Source: Lachnospiraceae bacterium
GTDB lineage: Bacteria > Bacillota_A > Clostridia > Lachnospirales > Lachnospiraceae
Direction of reading: 5' to 3'
DNA: 12,210 nt
Assembly (NCBI GenBank): GCA_017435025.1
Contig: JAFSFU010000018.1
Location: 1-12,210, forward strand
Below, piece by piece: positions 1-6,912 of the stretch; the stretch's first letter is position 1; each line of letters starts with the position of its first letter. A model generated the notes under the pieces. The model was not told where the DNA came from. It searched no databases and saw only the letters and a list, made by a program, of their open reading frames with translations. Both the position numbers and the translations under genes were made by a program.

Positions 1-45
1 GCACCTTCTTTACCCTGAGTAAATCGGGATAGAAGGTGCTGTTTT
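1..45. terminator. Hairpin terminator, probably bidirectional
   Basis: GCACCTTCT at 1-9 pairs with AGAAGGTGC at 31-39. Shorter CCC/GGG complementarity lies inside the loop. On the plus strand the stem is followed by a T-rich stretch (GTTTTGTCTTTCT), so it fits a rho-independent terminator for a plus-strand gene lying to the left of the window. It also sits about 20 bases past the stop of the minus-strand nitrilase and could end that transcript. The stem may extend left of the window. Confidence 0.7.
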
Positions 46-59
46 GTCTTTCTCATATT

Positions 60-869
60 TTACATATCATCTCTGCGTGTCTTCATGATCGGCAGCTGAT
101 CGCGGATGGAAGCGACTTCGTCCAGGTCGATGGTCGTAACCGCCATGCCCTCTTTTTCATCCATATGGCTCAGGACAGTGCCCCACGGATTGACTACCAT
201 GGAATTGCCCCATGCGTGGTAAGAGGCGGACATATCGCGAGCCGGAGAGGTGCCGATCATAAATACCTGATTGTCAACGGCACGGCCGCGGTGCATAATC
301 TCCCAATGGGCCGGACCGGTGGTCATATTGAATGCGGCCGGAACGAGGATCACCTGCGCACCTGCGACAGCCATTTTTCGGGCAATCTCCACGAAGCGGC
401 AGTCGAAACAGATGCAGAGTCCCATCTTACCGAATTCTGTGTCAAATACGGTTACAGAATTGCCGGCTGTCAGCGTGTCGGATTCTCTGAAACACTGGCC
501 GCCTTTTACATCGATGTCAAACAGATGCACTTTGCGGTGTTTTGCAATCTGGTTTCCTTCACGGTCGAAAACATAGGCTGTGTTATAGACGTTACCTTCT
601 TCGTCCACTTCCGGTACAGAACCGGCAGAAAGGTAAACATGGTATTTCTTTGCAAGGGCAGAGAGACTCGTCCAGGTGTCACCGCCGTCCTTTTCTGCAT
701 AGATAGGGAAATTTGGGGTCTCATAGGGACAGTTGAACATTTCCGGCAGACAGATCAGATCTGCACCTTTCTCCACCGCTTTCTCAAACAGCGGCGGAAG
801 CACCTCGATGTTCTTTTCTTTATCAGCGTAGACATGTGTCTGCAGCTGTGCAACAGTCATTATTTTCAT
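60..869 (-). CDS. Carbon-nitrogen hydrolase, omega-amidase (NIT2-like)
   Basis: A 269-residue cytosolic nitrilase-superfamily amidase. The Glu-Lys-Cys catalytic triad is visible: E43 in LPEMFNCPYE, K113 in KHRKVHLFDID and C154 in GLCICFDCRF. The stretches FNMTTGPAHWE and GRAVDNQVF, followed by SPARD and VNPWG, closely match what I recall of mammalian NIT2. The likely reaction is hydrolysis of 2-oxoglutaramate or 2-oxosuccinamate to the 2-oxo acid plus ammonia; the substrate is inferred from family resemblance only. The ATG at 867-869 is chosen because AGGAGG (reverse of 877-882) lies 7 bases upstream. A longer in-frame start at 944 would overlap the gene's own promoter and adds a non-conserved N-terminus. 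The gene stands alone, without the glutamine transaminase that often works with this enzyme, and is divergent from the ACT gene. Other amidases of the branch, such as deaminated-glutathione amidase, remain possible. Confidence 0.9.
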   Translation of the reverse strand: MKIMTVAQLQTHVYADKEKNIEVLPPLFEKAVEKGADLICLPEMFNCPYETPNFPIYAEKDGGDTWTSLSALAKKYHVYLSAGSVPEVDEEGNVYNTAYVFDREGNQIAKHRKVHLFDIDVKGGQCFRESDTLTAGNSVTVFDTEFGKMGLCICFDCRFVEIARKMAVAGAQVILVPAAFNMTTGPAHWEIMHRGRAVDNQVFMIGTSPARDMSASYHAWGNSMVVNPWGTVLSHMDEKEGMAVTTIDLDEVASIRDQLPIMKTRRDDM

Positions 870-915
870 GACAAATTCCTCCGTTTTTGTAAGGCTCGGT
901 TTATTTTCTAAGTTT

Positions 916-944
916 AGTTTAAGGGGAAATGAAAGGAATGTCAA
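916..944 (-). promoter_or_regulatory. Sigma-A promoter of the nitrilase gene
   Basis: Read on the minus strand, TTGACA (939-944) and TAAACT (916-921) are separated by exactly 17 bases. The -10 box lies about 47 bases upstream of the chosen ATG. This supports the shorter start at 869. Confidence 0.75.
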
Positions 945-960
945 TGTTTGGGTAAAGAAC

Positions 961-989
961 TTGCATTTCCTAAGAAAATGTGGTAATAT
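961..989 (+). promoter_or_regulatory. Sigma-A promoter of the ACT/DUF2752 operon
   Basis: TTGCAT (961-966) and TAATAT (984-989) have a 17-base spacer. A TG one base before the -10 box (981-982) makes it an extended -10 promoter. Transcription would start near 996, giving a leader of about 90 bases before the ATG at 1086. I see no clear riboswitch or T-box in that leader; only a weak CCCC/GGGG pairing (1042-1045 with 1064-1067) is visible. Confidence 0.75.
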
Positions 990-1085
990 CTCATGGTTGC
1001 ATACAAATGTTTTCCTCTAGCGAACAAAAGGGCGATAAGAGCCCCAGAATGTCCGCGCAGTACGGGGATTGAAGAGGTATGGAAA

Positions 1086-1532
1086 ATGGAAAGAAAGAGT
1101 AAATATTATGTGGTGCGCGATAAAGCGCTGCCGGAAGTGCTGCAGAAAGTTGTGGAAGCAAAGCGACTCCTTGAGTCCGATAAATCCCTGACCATTCAGG
1201 AAGCAACCGAGCAGGTAGGCCTGAGCCGCAGTTCCTTTTATAAATATAAAGATGATATTGCACCGTTTGCTGACAATACAAAAGGCAAAACCGTGACTTT
1301 GGTGATTCAGATGAATGATGAGCCGGGACTCCTGTCCGATCTTCTGCATCTGGTGGCAGTTTACCGTGCCAATATCCTGACGATTCACCAGACCATTCCG
1401 GTCAACGGTATGGCGACAGTAACGCTCAGTATTGCAGTATTGGCGAACACCGGAAATATGGCGGGGCTTGTGGAAGAGATTGAGCACCTGATGGGAATCC
1501 AGGATGTAAAACTGCTGGGAGTGGAAAAATAA
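1086..1532 (+). CDS. ACT domain-containing protein (UPF0735 / PheB-like)
   Basis: A 148-residue protein with a short helix-turn-helix-like region (about 35-56, SLTIQEATEQVGLSRSSFYK) followed by an ACT domain (about 69-145; the MNDEPGLLSDLL stretch is the characteristic first loop and helix). ACT domains bind small molecules, usually amino acids, and change the activity of attached domains, so an amino-acid-responsive regulator is likely. The length matches the UPF0735/PheB family of Firmicutes (about 145-150 residues). Older annotations call this family chorismate mutase PheB, but I see no chorismate mutase domain. The ATG at 1086 is preceded by GAAGAGG (1071-1077). An in-frame ATG at 993 would sit right at the promoter and is rejected. 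The stop overlaps the next start (TAATG), so translation of the two genes is probably coupled. Confidence 0.85.
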   Translation: MERKSKYYVVRDKALPEVLQKVVEAKRLLESDKSLTIQEATEQVGLSRSSFYKYKDDIAPFADNTKGKTVTLVIQMNDEPGLLSDLLHLVAVYRANILTIHQTIPVNGMATVTLSIAVLANTGNMAGLVEEIEHLMGIQDVKLLGVEK

Positions 1533-1882
1533 TGGAGATTTTCTGGCTGATGGTCAGAGGAAAACTGCCCTGTATGTTCCGGATGCTGACAGGTCTGTAC
1601 TGTCCTGGCTGTGGCGGTACCCGGGCGGTGAAAGCGCTTTTGACGGGCCATCCGATCCAAAGTTTCCTGTATCATCCGGTGGTTTTGTATGTGGCGGCGG
1701 TCGCCGTTTGGCTTGCGGTTTGCCATCTGGTCTATCTTGTGACTGGAAATACAAAGTTTCAGAAGCGGCTGGAAGATCGATATGTCTATATCGGTATTGG
1801 AATCGTTGCCATAAATTTTATATTGAAAAATCTTTTGCTGGCGGTTTGGGGCGTGGATGTGCTCGAACTGCTGGCTGTGTAA
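1532..1882 (+). CDS. DUF2752 family membrane protein
   Basis: A 116-residue small membrane protein. The family hallmark CPGCGGTR is at residues 24-31, within GLYCPGCGGTRAVKALLTG, and is followed by HPVVLY (48-53). Two hydrophobic segments, about 50-72 and 86-110, should span the membrane. The cysteine pair in CPGC suggests metal or redox chemistry, but the function of DUF2752 is not established. Its ATG shares one base with the stop of the ACT-domain gene, so both are expressed from the same promoter. A ligand-sensing protein coupled to a membrane protein suggests a joint role, which is inference. A hairpin follows directly after the stop. Confidence 0.85.
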   Translation: MEIFWLMVRGKLPCMFRMLTGLYCPGCGGTRAVKALLTGHPIQSFLYHPVVLYVAAVAVWLAVCHLVYLVTGNTKFQKRLEDRYVYIGIGIVAINFILKNLLLAVWGVDVLELLAV

Positions 1883-1884
1883 TG

Positions 1885-1930
1885 AAAAAGGAGAAGCAAT
1901 GATAATTCTATCATGACGCTTCTCCTTCTT
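1885..1930. terminator. Bidirectional terminator between convergent genes
   Basis: AAGGAGAAGC (1888-1897) pairs perfectly with GCTTCTCCTT (1918-1927). Inside, ATGATA (1899-1904) pairs with TATCAT (1909-1914), giving a long hairpin with a small bulge and a 4-base loop. On the minus strand the stem runs into TTTTT (complement of 1885-1889), so it terminates the DUF4190-like gene well. The plus-strand tail (CTTACATTTC) is weaker but can serve the DUF2752 gene. Confidence 0.8.
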
Positions 1931-1945
1931 ACATTTCTCATATCT

Positions 1946-2389
1946 CTACACCATATTCTGCTGCATATATTCCTGCAGCTTTTGGAATGCATCGTTAAAA
2001 TACGGAATCAGTTCCGGATCTTTCATCATATCGTAAACATTCAGCATGACGAAATATTCGATCACACCGAGAGCTGTTGCGATCGTACCCAGCGTAAATC
2101 CAACTTTTGCCGATGTGGACATGTTCTGCTGTTGTTCGGCTTCATTTTTGTTCTTGGACAGAATTGCGAAACAAGCAGCGCTGACACCCATAACGATCGC
2201 CATCGGGAACATAAAGCTGCACAGGTTGATCAGTGAAAATACACCGAACATCAAAGCGGTCGATGCATATCTGTTTTTAGGTTTTCTTTCTATCGGCGGC
2301 ATATCCGGATACGGCGGCTGCTGATTTGGTTCCGGCTGCCAGTGATTCGGTTCCGGCATTCCGGATGGATTGTTTTCGTAGTCAGTCAT
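1946..2389 (-). CDS. DUF4190-like small membrane protein
   Basis: A 147-residue protein. Residues 1-38 are polar and rich in Pro, Asn and Glu, with PEPNHWQPEPNQQPPYPDMPP in the middle. Then come hydrophobic segments at about 43-77 (probably two closely spaced helices) and 94-117, and a charged C-terminal tail ending in a Gln- and Met-rich stretch. A disordered proline-rich head followed by such helices is typical of Firmicutes DUF4190-type proteins, whose function is unknown. The ATG at 2387-2389 is chosen because AGGAGG (reverse of 2395-2400) lies 5 bases upstream. A longer in-frame start at 2482 lies inside the promoter. The gene is divergent from tex and convergent with the DUF2752 gene. 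Family assignment is moderately sure; no enzymatic motif is visible. Confidence 0.7.
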   Translation of the reverse strand: MTDYENNPSGMPEPNHWQPEPNQQPPYPDMPPIERKPKNRYASTALMFGVFSLINLCSFMFPMAIVMGVSAACFAILSKNKNEAEQQQNMSTSAKVGFTLGTIATALGVIEYFVMLNVYDMMKDPELIPYFNDAFQKLQEYMQQNMV

Positions 2390-2450
2390 GAAATCCTCCT
2401 GTATATCAAAGCAAATGATGTCTTTTTCATCCTCATTACAATCAAATTTC

Positions 2451-2479
2451 ATTCTAACACGAAAGGAATCCCTTGTCCA
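2451..2479 (-). promoter_or_regulatory. Sigma-A promoter of the DUF4190-like gene
   Basis: On the minus strand, TGGACA (2474-2479) and TAGAAT (2451-2456) are separated by 17 bases. The -10 box lies about 60 bases upstream of the ATG. Confidence 0.7.
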
Positions 2480-2487
2480 CATTTAAG

Positions 2488-2516
2488 TTGCACATCTGAT
2501 ATCTTTGAATTATAAT
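2488..2516 (+). promoter_or_regulatory. Sigma-A promoter of the tex operon
   Basis: TTGCAC (2488-2493) and a perfect TATAAT (2511-2516) have a 17-base spacer. Transcription would start near 2523, leaving a leader of about 50 bases before the tex ATG. Its -35 box is only 8 bases from the -35 box of the divergent promoter. Confidence 0.8.
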
Positions 2517-2573
2517 GTAAATTGAGGGTCTTTGCGGCGCATGACGATTCGCAGGACTTACAAGGAGTAGATT

Positions 2574-4727
2574 ATGGACATTTTAGCATTACTGACTAGT
2601 GAACTTGGTGTTGGCCGCGGTCAGGTCGAGGCGGCTGTAAAACTGATTGATGAGGGAAATACGATTCCTTTCATCGCCAGATATAGAAAAGAGGCGACCG
2701 GATCCCTCAACGATGAGGTGTTGAGAAATCTGGATGAGCGATTAAAATACCTGAGAGGTCTGGAAGAACGAAAGGCACAGGTTCTGTCTTCGATTGAAGA
2801 GCAGGGAAAACTGACGGACGAATTGAAAAAGAAGATCGAGGAGGCCCAGACGATGGTGGCGGTGGAAGATCTGTATCTTCCGTATCGTCCCAAACGAAAA
2901 ACGAGAGCCAGCGTGGCGAAGGAAAAAGGCCTGGAACCGCTGGCAGATCTTATTATGCTTCAGATGACAAAAACGCCTTTGGAGGCAGAGGCACAGAAGT
3001 ACGTGTCCGAGGAAAAAGGTGTGGTCAATGAAAAGACGGCTATCGATGGAGCGAAAGATATTCTGGCAGAGAGGATTGCGGAAGATGCCAAGTATCGGAC
3101 TTATATCCGAAAGATCACGTTTGCAGAAGGCATGATTGCATCTGAGGCAAAGGATGAAAAGGCAGAGTCGGTTTATGAAATGTATTATCACTATGAGGAA
3201 CCGGTAAAGAAATGCGCCGGTCATCGTGTCCTGGCTTTGAATCGAGGCGAAAAGGAAAAGCTCCTGATGGTGAAAGTGACTGCACCGGAAGAAAAGATCT
3301 TGCAGTATCTGGAAAAGCAGGTGATCGTTCGAGAGAATCCGATCACGGCACCGGTATTGAAAGCGGTGGCAGAAGACAGTTATCATCGTCTGATCGCACC
3401 GGCGATTGAGAGAGAAGTGCGCAACGAACTGACGGAGAAGGCAGAAGACGGTGCCATCAAAGTATTCGGAAAAAATCTGGAGCAGCTATTGATGCAGCCT
3501 CCGATCGCAGGACAGGTGGTTCTGGGATGGGATCCGGCGTTCCGTACCGGTTGTAAACTGGCGGTTGTTGACGCTACGGGAAAGGTTCTTGATACGGTGG
3601 TCATTTATCCGACTGCACCGCAGAACAAAGTTGCAGATGCAAAGAAGACACTGAAAAAACTGATCGACAAATATGATATCACATTGATCTCTGTAGGAAA
3701 CGGAACGGCGTCCCGCGAATCGGAACAGATCATTGCCGAGTTTCTGAAAGAGATCCCCAATCGGGTACAGTACATCATCACCAATGAAGCCGATGTCTCC
3801 GTATATTCTGCGAGCAAGCTGGCGACAGAGGAATTCCCGAATTTCGATGTGGGACAGAGAAGTGCGGTATCGATCGCAAGACGTCTGCAGGATCCGCTGG
3901 CAGAATTGGTAAAAATTGATCCGAAATCCATCGGTGTTGGCCAGTACCAGCATGATATGAACCAGAAACATCTGAGTGAAGCTCTGGGCAATGTGGTGGA
4001 GGATTGTGTAAATAAAGTCGGTGTGGACCTGAACACAGCGTCTGCCTCTTTATTGGAGTATATCTCCGGTATCAGCAAGACCATAGCGAAAAATATTGTC
4101 TCATACCGAGAGGAAAACGGTGCATTTGAGAATAGAAAGCAGCTGCTGAAAGTTGCGAAACTGGGTCCGAAGGCATATGAACAGTGTGCCGGATTTATGA
4201 GGATCACAGGCGGCACCAATCCTCTGGATGCAACGTCAGTCCATCCGGAGAGCTACGGTGCGGCAACTGAGCTTTTGAAACGCCTTGGCTACGATTCGGA
4301 AATGATCGGAAACGGCGGCGCGAAGGGAATTGCGAAAAAGGCCGGTGATGTGAAGAAACTGGCTGCAGAGCTGGGTGTCGGTGAAGTGACATTGCGTGAT
4401 ATTATCAGTGAGCTTGAGAAACCGGCCCGAGACCCGCGTGAGGAGATGCCAAAGCCGATCCTGCGTACGGATGTGCTGGAAATGAAAGATTTGAAACCGG
4501 GTATGATCTTAAAGGGAACGGTTCGCAACGTTATCGATTTCGGCGCCTTTGTGGATATTGGTGTTCACCAGGATGGTCTGGTGCATATTTCCCAGATATC
4601 GAATAAGTTTATCAAGCATCCTCTGGAAGCAGTCAGCGTTGGCGATGTGGTGGAAGTGAGAGTGCTGGATGTTGATGTGACGAAAAAGAGAATCTCTCTT
4701 ACAATGAAAATAGACGGAGAAAAGTAA
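2574..4727 (+). CDS. tex: Tex-family RNA-binding transcription accessory protein
   Basis: A 717-residue cytoplasmic protein with the full Tex architecture. The N-terminal helical Tex region includes IPFIARYRKEATG (31-43) and VEDLYLPYRPKRKTRA (97-112), both family signatures. A YqgF/RNase H-like domain starts near 312 (VVLGWDPAFRTGCKLAVVD). Tandem helix-hairpin-helix motifs occupy about 482-545 (LNTASASLLEYISGI and RKQLLKVAKLGPKAYEQCAG). A C-terminal S1 RNA-binding domain covers about 640-715 (GTVRNVIDFGAFVDIG and DGLVHISQIS). Length matches the family (about 715-780). Tex, related to eukaryotic Spt6, binds RNA and RNA polymerase and affects expression of some genes; its exact bacterial role varies. 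The start is supported by AAGGAG (2562-2567). It is the first gene of a long run, and its stop overlaps the next start by one base (TAATG). Confidence 0.95.
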   Translation: MDILALLTSELGVGRGQVEAAVKLIDEGNTIPFIARYRKEATGSLNDEVLRNLDERLKYLRGLEERKAQVLSSIEEQGKLTDELKKKIEEAQTMVAVEDLYLPYRPKRKTRASVAKEKGLEPLADLIMLQMTKTPLEAEAQKYVSEEKGVVNEKTAIDGAKDILAERIAEDAKYRTYIRKITFAEGMIASEAKDEKAESVYEMYYHYEEPVKKCAGHRVLALNRGEKEKLLMVKVTAPEEKILQYLEKQVIVRENPITAPVLKAVAEDSYHRLIAPAIEREVRNELTEKAEDGAIKVFGKNLEQLLMQPPIAGQVVLGWDPAFRTGCKLAVVDATGKVLDTVVIYPTAPQNKVADAKKTLKKLIDKYDITLISVGNGTASRESEQIIAEFLKEIPNRVQYIITNEADVSVYSASKLATEEFPNFDVGQRSAVSIARRLQDPLAELVKIDPKSIGVGQYQHDMNQKHLSEALGNVVEDCVNKVGVDLNTASASLLEYISGISKTIAKNIVSYREENGAFENRKQLLKVAKLGPKAYEQCAGFMRITGGTNPLDATSVHPESYGAATELLKRLGYDSEMIGNGGAKGIAKKAGDVKKLAAELGVGEVTLRDIISELEKPARDPREEMPKPILRTDVLEMKDLKPGMILKGTVRNVIDFGAFVDIGVHQDGLVHISQISNKFIKHPLEAVSVGDVVEVRVLDVDVTKKRISLTMKIDGEK

Positions 4728-5224
4728 TGAAAATCAGTATCAATATGACAAGAAAGGACTTGTTTGCTTTTTCCATTTACAATTCCTTCAGTGGCATGAT
4801 GGGACTGTTTAATGTAATCTGGACGGTGGTGTGGATGGCAGCGTTCGTGGTGTCCTTCAGCGTGCCGGGATACAGTCTGGTACACCGCCTGGCGATGATC
4901 TTTTGTGTAATGCTGTTTACTGTGATCCAGCCCTGTGTGATCTGGAGAAGAACCGGAAAACAGGCGAAGACCAAGGGATTTGCGGAAACGATTCATCTTA
5001 CCCTTGGGGAAAAGATCCATGTGGAACAGGGAGAGGCAGAGGGCGATCTGGAATGGAAACAGGTTCGCAAAGTTGTTCGTTTAAAGAATCTTTTCATTTT
5101 TGACATGGGATATGGTCGCGCGTATCTGATTCCCAATGTGTCTGTGGAAGGAAGAGAAGAGGAACTGATCGCAGTTCTGAAAGAAAAAATGCCGAAAACA
5201 AAGTTGAAAGGACTGAAAGCATGA
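4727..5224 (+). CDS. YcxB-like membrane protein
   Basis: A 165-residue protein with two hydrophobic helices near the N-terminus (about 24-46 and 52-73). A soluble C-terminal part of about 90 residues is predicted to be mostly beta strand (LTLGEKIHVEQGEAEGDLEW, then VRLKNLFIFDMGYGRAYLIP). A hairpin of two helices followed by a PH-like fold is the layout of the YcxB-like family (PF14317), whose function is unknown. The assignment rests on layout and the conserved pattern of strand, WKQV and IP, so it is moderate. The start overlaps the tex stop by one base and the stop overlaps the tsaE start by four bases (ATGA), so it is translationally coupled on both sides. That position between a transcription factor and a t6A gene is not explained by known function. 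Confidence 0.7.
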   Translation: MKISINMTRKDLFAFSIYNSFSGMMGLFNVIWTVVWMAAFVVSFSVPGYSLVHRLAMIFCVMLFTVIQPCVIWRRTGKQAKTKGFAETIHLTLGEKIHVEQGEAEGDLEWKQVRKVVRLKNLFIFDMGYGRAYLIPNVSVEGREEELIAVLKEKMPKTKLKGLKA

Positions 5225-5658
5225 TCAAAGAAAGCTTTAGCCCCGAAGAGACATACGCCCTCGGAAAACGCCTGGGCGAAGCTGCAAAACAGGGGGATAT
5301 TTTTTGTCTGAACGGAGATCTGGGCGTGGGTAAGACCGTGTTTACACAGGGATTTGCAGATGGTCTCGGAATCACAGAGCCGGTTAACAGTCCGACTTTT
5401 ACGATCGTTCAGCAGTATGATGATGGTCGACTTCCGCTCTATCATTTTGATGTTTACCGTATCGGTGATATCAGTGAGATGGACGAGGTGGGATATGAAG
5501 ACTGCTTTTTCGGAGAGGGTGTATGCCTGATCGAATGGTCTAATCTGATTGAAGAAATTCTACCGGATCATGTGATCCAGGTAAAGATTGAAAAGAATCT
5601 GGAGCATGGATTTGATTATAGAAAAATAACTGTGGAGGGAATGTCATGCGAATTTTAG
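5221..5658 (+). CDS. tsaE: t6A biosynthesis ATPase TsaE
   Basis: A 145-residue cytosolic P-loop ATPase. The Walker A motif GDLGVGKT is at residues 32-39, followed by SPTFTIVQQY, the YHFDVYRI stretch and the LIEWSNLI segment near 102-110, all typical of TsaE (YjeE/YdiB). TsaE binds the TsaB-TsaD complex and uses ATP to reset it during formation of N6-threonylcarbamoyladenosine at position 37 of ANN-decoding tRNAs. Length fits the family (about 140-160). It overlaps the preceding YcxB-like gene by four bases and tsaB by 13 bases. Its partners tsaB and tsaD lie in the same run. The fourth enzyme, TsaC/YwlC, which makes threonylcarbamoyl-AMP, is not in this window. Confidence 0.95.
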   Translation: MIKESFSPEETYALGKRLGEAAKQGDIFCLNGDLGVGKTVFTQGFADGLGITEPVNSPTFTIVQQYDDGRLPLYHFDVYRIGDISEMDEVGYEDCFFGEGVCLIEWSNLIEEILPDHVIQVKIEKNLEHGFDYRKITVEGMSCEF

Positions 5659-6353
5659 GAATTGAAAGTTCATCCCTGGTGGCTTCTGTGGCGATCGTGG
5701 AAGATGGAGTGACGATGGCTGAATATACAGCAAATTTTAAGAAGACCCATTCTCAGACATTGCTTCCGATGATCGATGCTATGGTCAGTCTCCTGGATGT
5801 GGATCTTGCGACGGTGGATGCCATTGCGGTATCCGGCGGACCGGGTTCCTTTACCGGTCTTCGCATCGGTTCTGCGACCGCAAAGGGTCTGGGACTGGCA
5901 TTGAATAAACCGCTGATCCATGTACCGACACTGGACGGAACCGCGTACAATATGTACGGTGCTTCCGGCCTGATCTGCCCGATCATGGATGCCAGAAGGA
6001 ATCAGGTATACACAGGAATTTACCGTTTCGAAAATGAGTTTCAGGTGGTAATGGAGCAGGATGCGCTTGATATGAATGATCTGATCGAAAAGCTGAATGC
6101 GATGGAAGAGCGTGTGATCTTCCTGGGAGATGGCGTTCCGGTGCATGAAAAACTGATCTGCGAGAAGATGACTGTGCCGTTTGCATTTGCACCGGCTCAC
6201 GTAAACCGCCAGCGCGCTGCGTCTGTGGCTGCGTTAGGTGCTGTGTATTTGGCAGAAGGAAAAACGGAGACTGCGGCAGAGCATGGTCCGGATTATCTGA
6301 GAAAATCCCAGGCAGAAAGGGAGAGAGAAGAGAAAGAGACAGCAGGCAAGTAG
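5646..6353 (+). CDS. tsaB: t6A biosynthesis scaffold protein TsaB
   Basis: A 235-residue protein of the ASKHA fold, paralogous to TsaD. The N-terminus MRILGIESSS is the phosphate-1 strand, THSQTLLPMID is at 34-44, and the strongest signature GGPGSFTGLRIG is at 64-75. PIMDARRNQVYTGIY follows in mid-protein. The metal-binding His-x-Glu-Gly-His of TsaD is absent, as expected for TsaB. TsaB forms the heterodimer platform for TsaD and binds TsaE. The start lies inside the end of tsaE (13-base overlap, different frame) and GGAGGG (5634-5639) precedes it. The C-terminal 25 residues are highly charged (REREEKETAGK) and probably disordered. Confidence 0.95.
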   Translation: MRILGIESSSLVASVAIVEDGVTMAEYTANFKKTHSQTLLPMIDAMVSLLDVDLATVDAIAVSGGPGSFTGLRIGSATAKGLGLALNKPLIHVPTLDGTAYNMYGASGLICPIMDARRNQVYTGIYRFENEFQVVMEQDALDMNDLIEKLNAMEERVIFLGDGVPVHEKLICEKMTVPFAFAPAHVNRQRAASVAALGAVYLAEGKTETAAEHGPDYLRKSQAEREREEKETAGK

Positions 6354-6370
6354 TCTGTGAGGATAGAAAA

Positions 6371-6832
6371 ATGAATTGGAAGCTTCGTAAAATGGAAAAC
6401 GACGATGTGGATGCGGTTGTTGGGATTGAACAAATCTGCTTTTCTGATCCATGGTCGAAAAAAATGGTATCGGATCTGCTTGAGAGTTCCTGGGACGAAG
6501 TCTGGATCTTAGAGGAGAACGAAAAAGGCACAGTGGGATATATCAACTTCCGCTTTCTTGCCGGTGAGGGTGAACTGATGCGAATTGCAGTTCTTCCCGG
6601 GATGCGCGGACAGGGATTATCGAGAAAGTTGATGGATCAAATGATGGAATCTGCATCGAAATATGCAGTGGCAGATATTACGTTGGAAGTGCGTGCTGGA
6701 AACGAACCGGCCATTGGGCTCTATCAATCCTACGGGTTTGTTGGCGAAGCCGTGCGAAAGGGGTATTACCATAATCCAACCGAGGATGCGCTGATCATGT
6801 GGGTTCACGGCTTGCCATCCATTCCCTCTTAA
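6371..6832 (+). CDS. rimI: Ribosomal protein S18 alanine N-acetyltransferase RimI
   Basis: A 153-residue GNAT acetyltransferase. RimI acetylates the N-terminal alanine of ribosomal protein S18 using acetyl-CoA, and this family usually sits next to tsaB in Firmicutes. Visible marks are CFSDPWS (23-29), the acetyl-CoA motif A region MRIAVLPGMRGQGLS (70-84), LEVRAGNEPAIGLYQSYGF (105-123), and the RimI-typical RKGYYHNPTEDA (129-140). E106 and Y118 align with the catalytic Glu and Tyr of the E. coli enzyme as I recall it. The usual R/Q-x-x-G-x-G/A pattern ends here in Ser (S84), a mild deviation. It starts 17 bases after tsaB with TGAGGA (6358-6363) upstream. Assignment as RimI rather than another GNAT rests on context plus the C-terminal motif. 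Confidence 0.92.
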   Translation: MNWKLRKMENDDVDAVVGIEQICFSDPWSKKMVSDLLESSWDEVWILEENEKGTVGYINFRFLAGEGELMRIAVLPGMRGQGLSRKLMDQMMESASKYAVADITLEVRAGNEPAIGLYQSYGFVGEAVRKGYYHNPTEDALIMWVHGLPSIPS

Positions 6833-6850
6833 TCTGAGGTATATTTTCGC

Positions 6851-6856
6851 TATAAT
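6851..6856 (+). promoter_or_regulatory. Possible internal promoter (-10 box only)
   Basis: The 80-base gap after rimI contains a perfect TATAAT at 6851-6856, about 57 bases before the zinc-ribbon ATG. No good -35 box lies 16-18 bases upstream (best CTTAAT or TTAATC), and there is no TG before the -10. It may be a weak internal promoter or chance. No terminator hairpin is seen in this gap. Confidence 0.3.
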
Positions 6857-6912
6857 GTAGGAGCAGTTTTTATTTCGAAAATACAATACAGGAAGCGAAA
6901 GGTGAGGATTTT

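Noticed and set aside
36..911. Long plus-strand reading frame of 291 residues
   Set aside because: It is the antisense shadow of the nitrilase gene, whose catalytic triad, start site and promoter are all clear. The frame has no family resemblance.
870..944. Longer N-terminus for the nitrilase, starting at 944
   Set aside because: It would overlap the -35 and -10 boxes of its own promoter, and AGGAGG sits just before the ATG at 869.
993..1085. Longer N-terminus for the ACT-domain protein, starting at 993
   Set aside because: The start would lie at or before the expected transcription start, and the extra residues are low-complexity and unlike the family start.
996..1085. Riboswitch or T-box in the leader of the ACT-domain gene
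   Set aside because: No T-box sequence or convincing terminator/antiterminator pair is visible, only a weak CCCC/GGGG pairing.
2390..2482. Longer N-terminus for the DUF4190-like protein
   Set aside because: It would start within the promoter, whereas the ATG at 2389 has an ideal AGGAGG.
2742..3971. Long minus-strand reading frames inside tex
   Set aside because: The tex frame has complete domain structure across the region; the opposite frames are rich in Cys, His, Phe and Arg, as expected for shadows.
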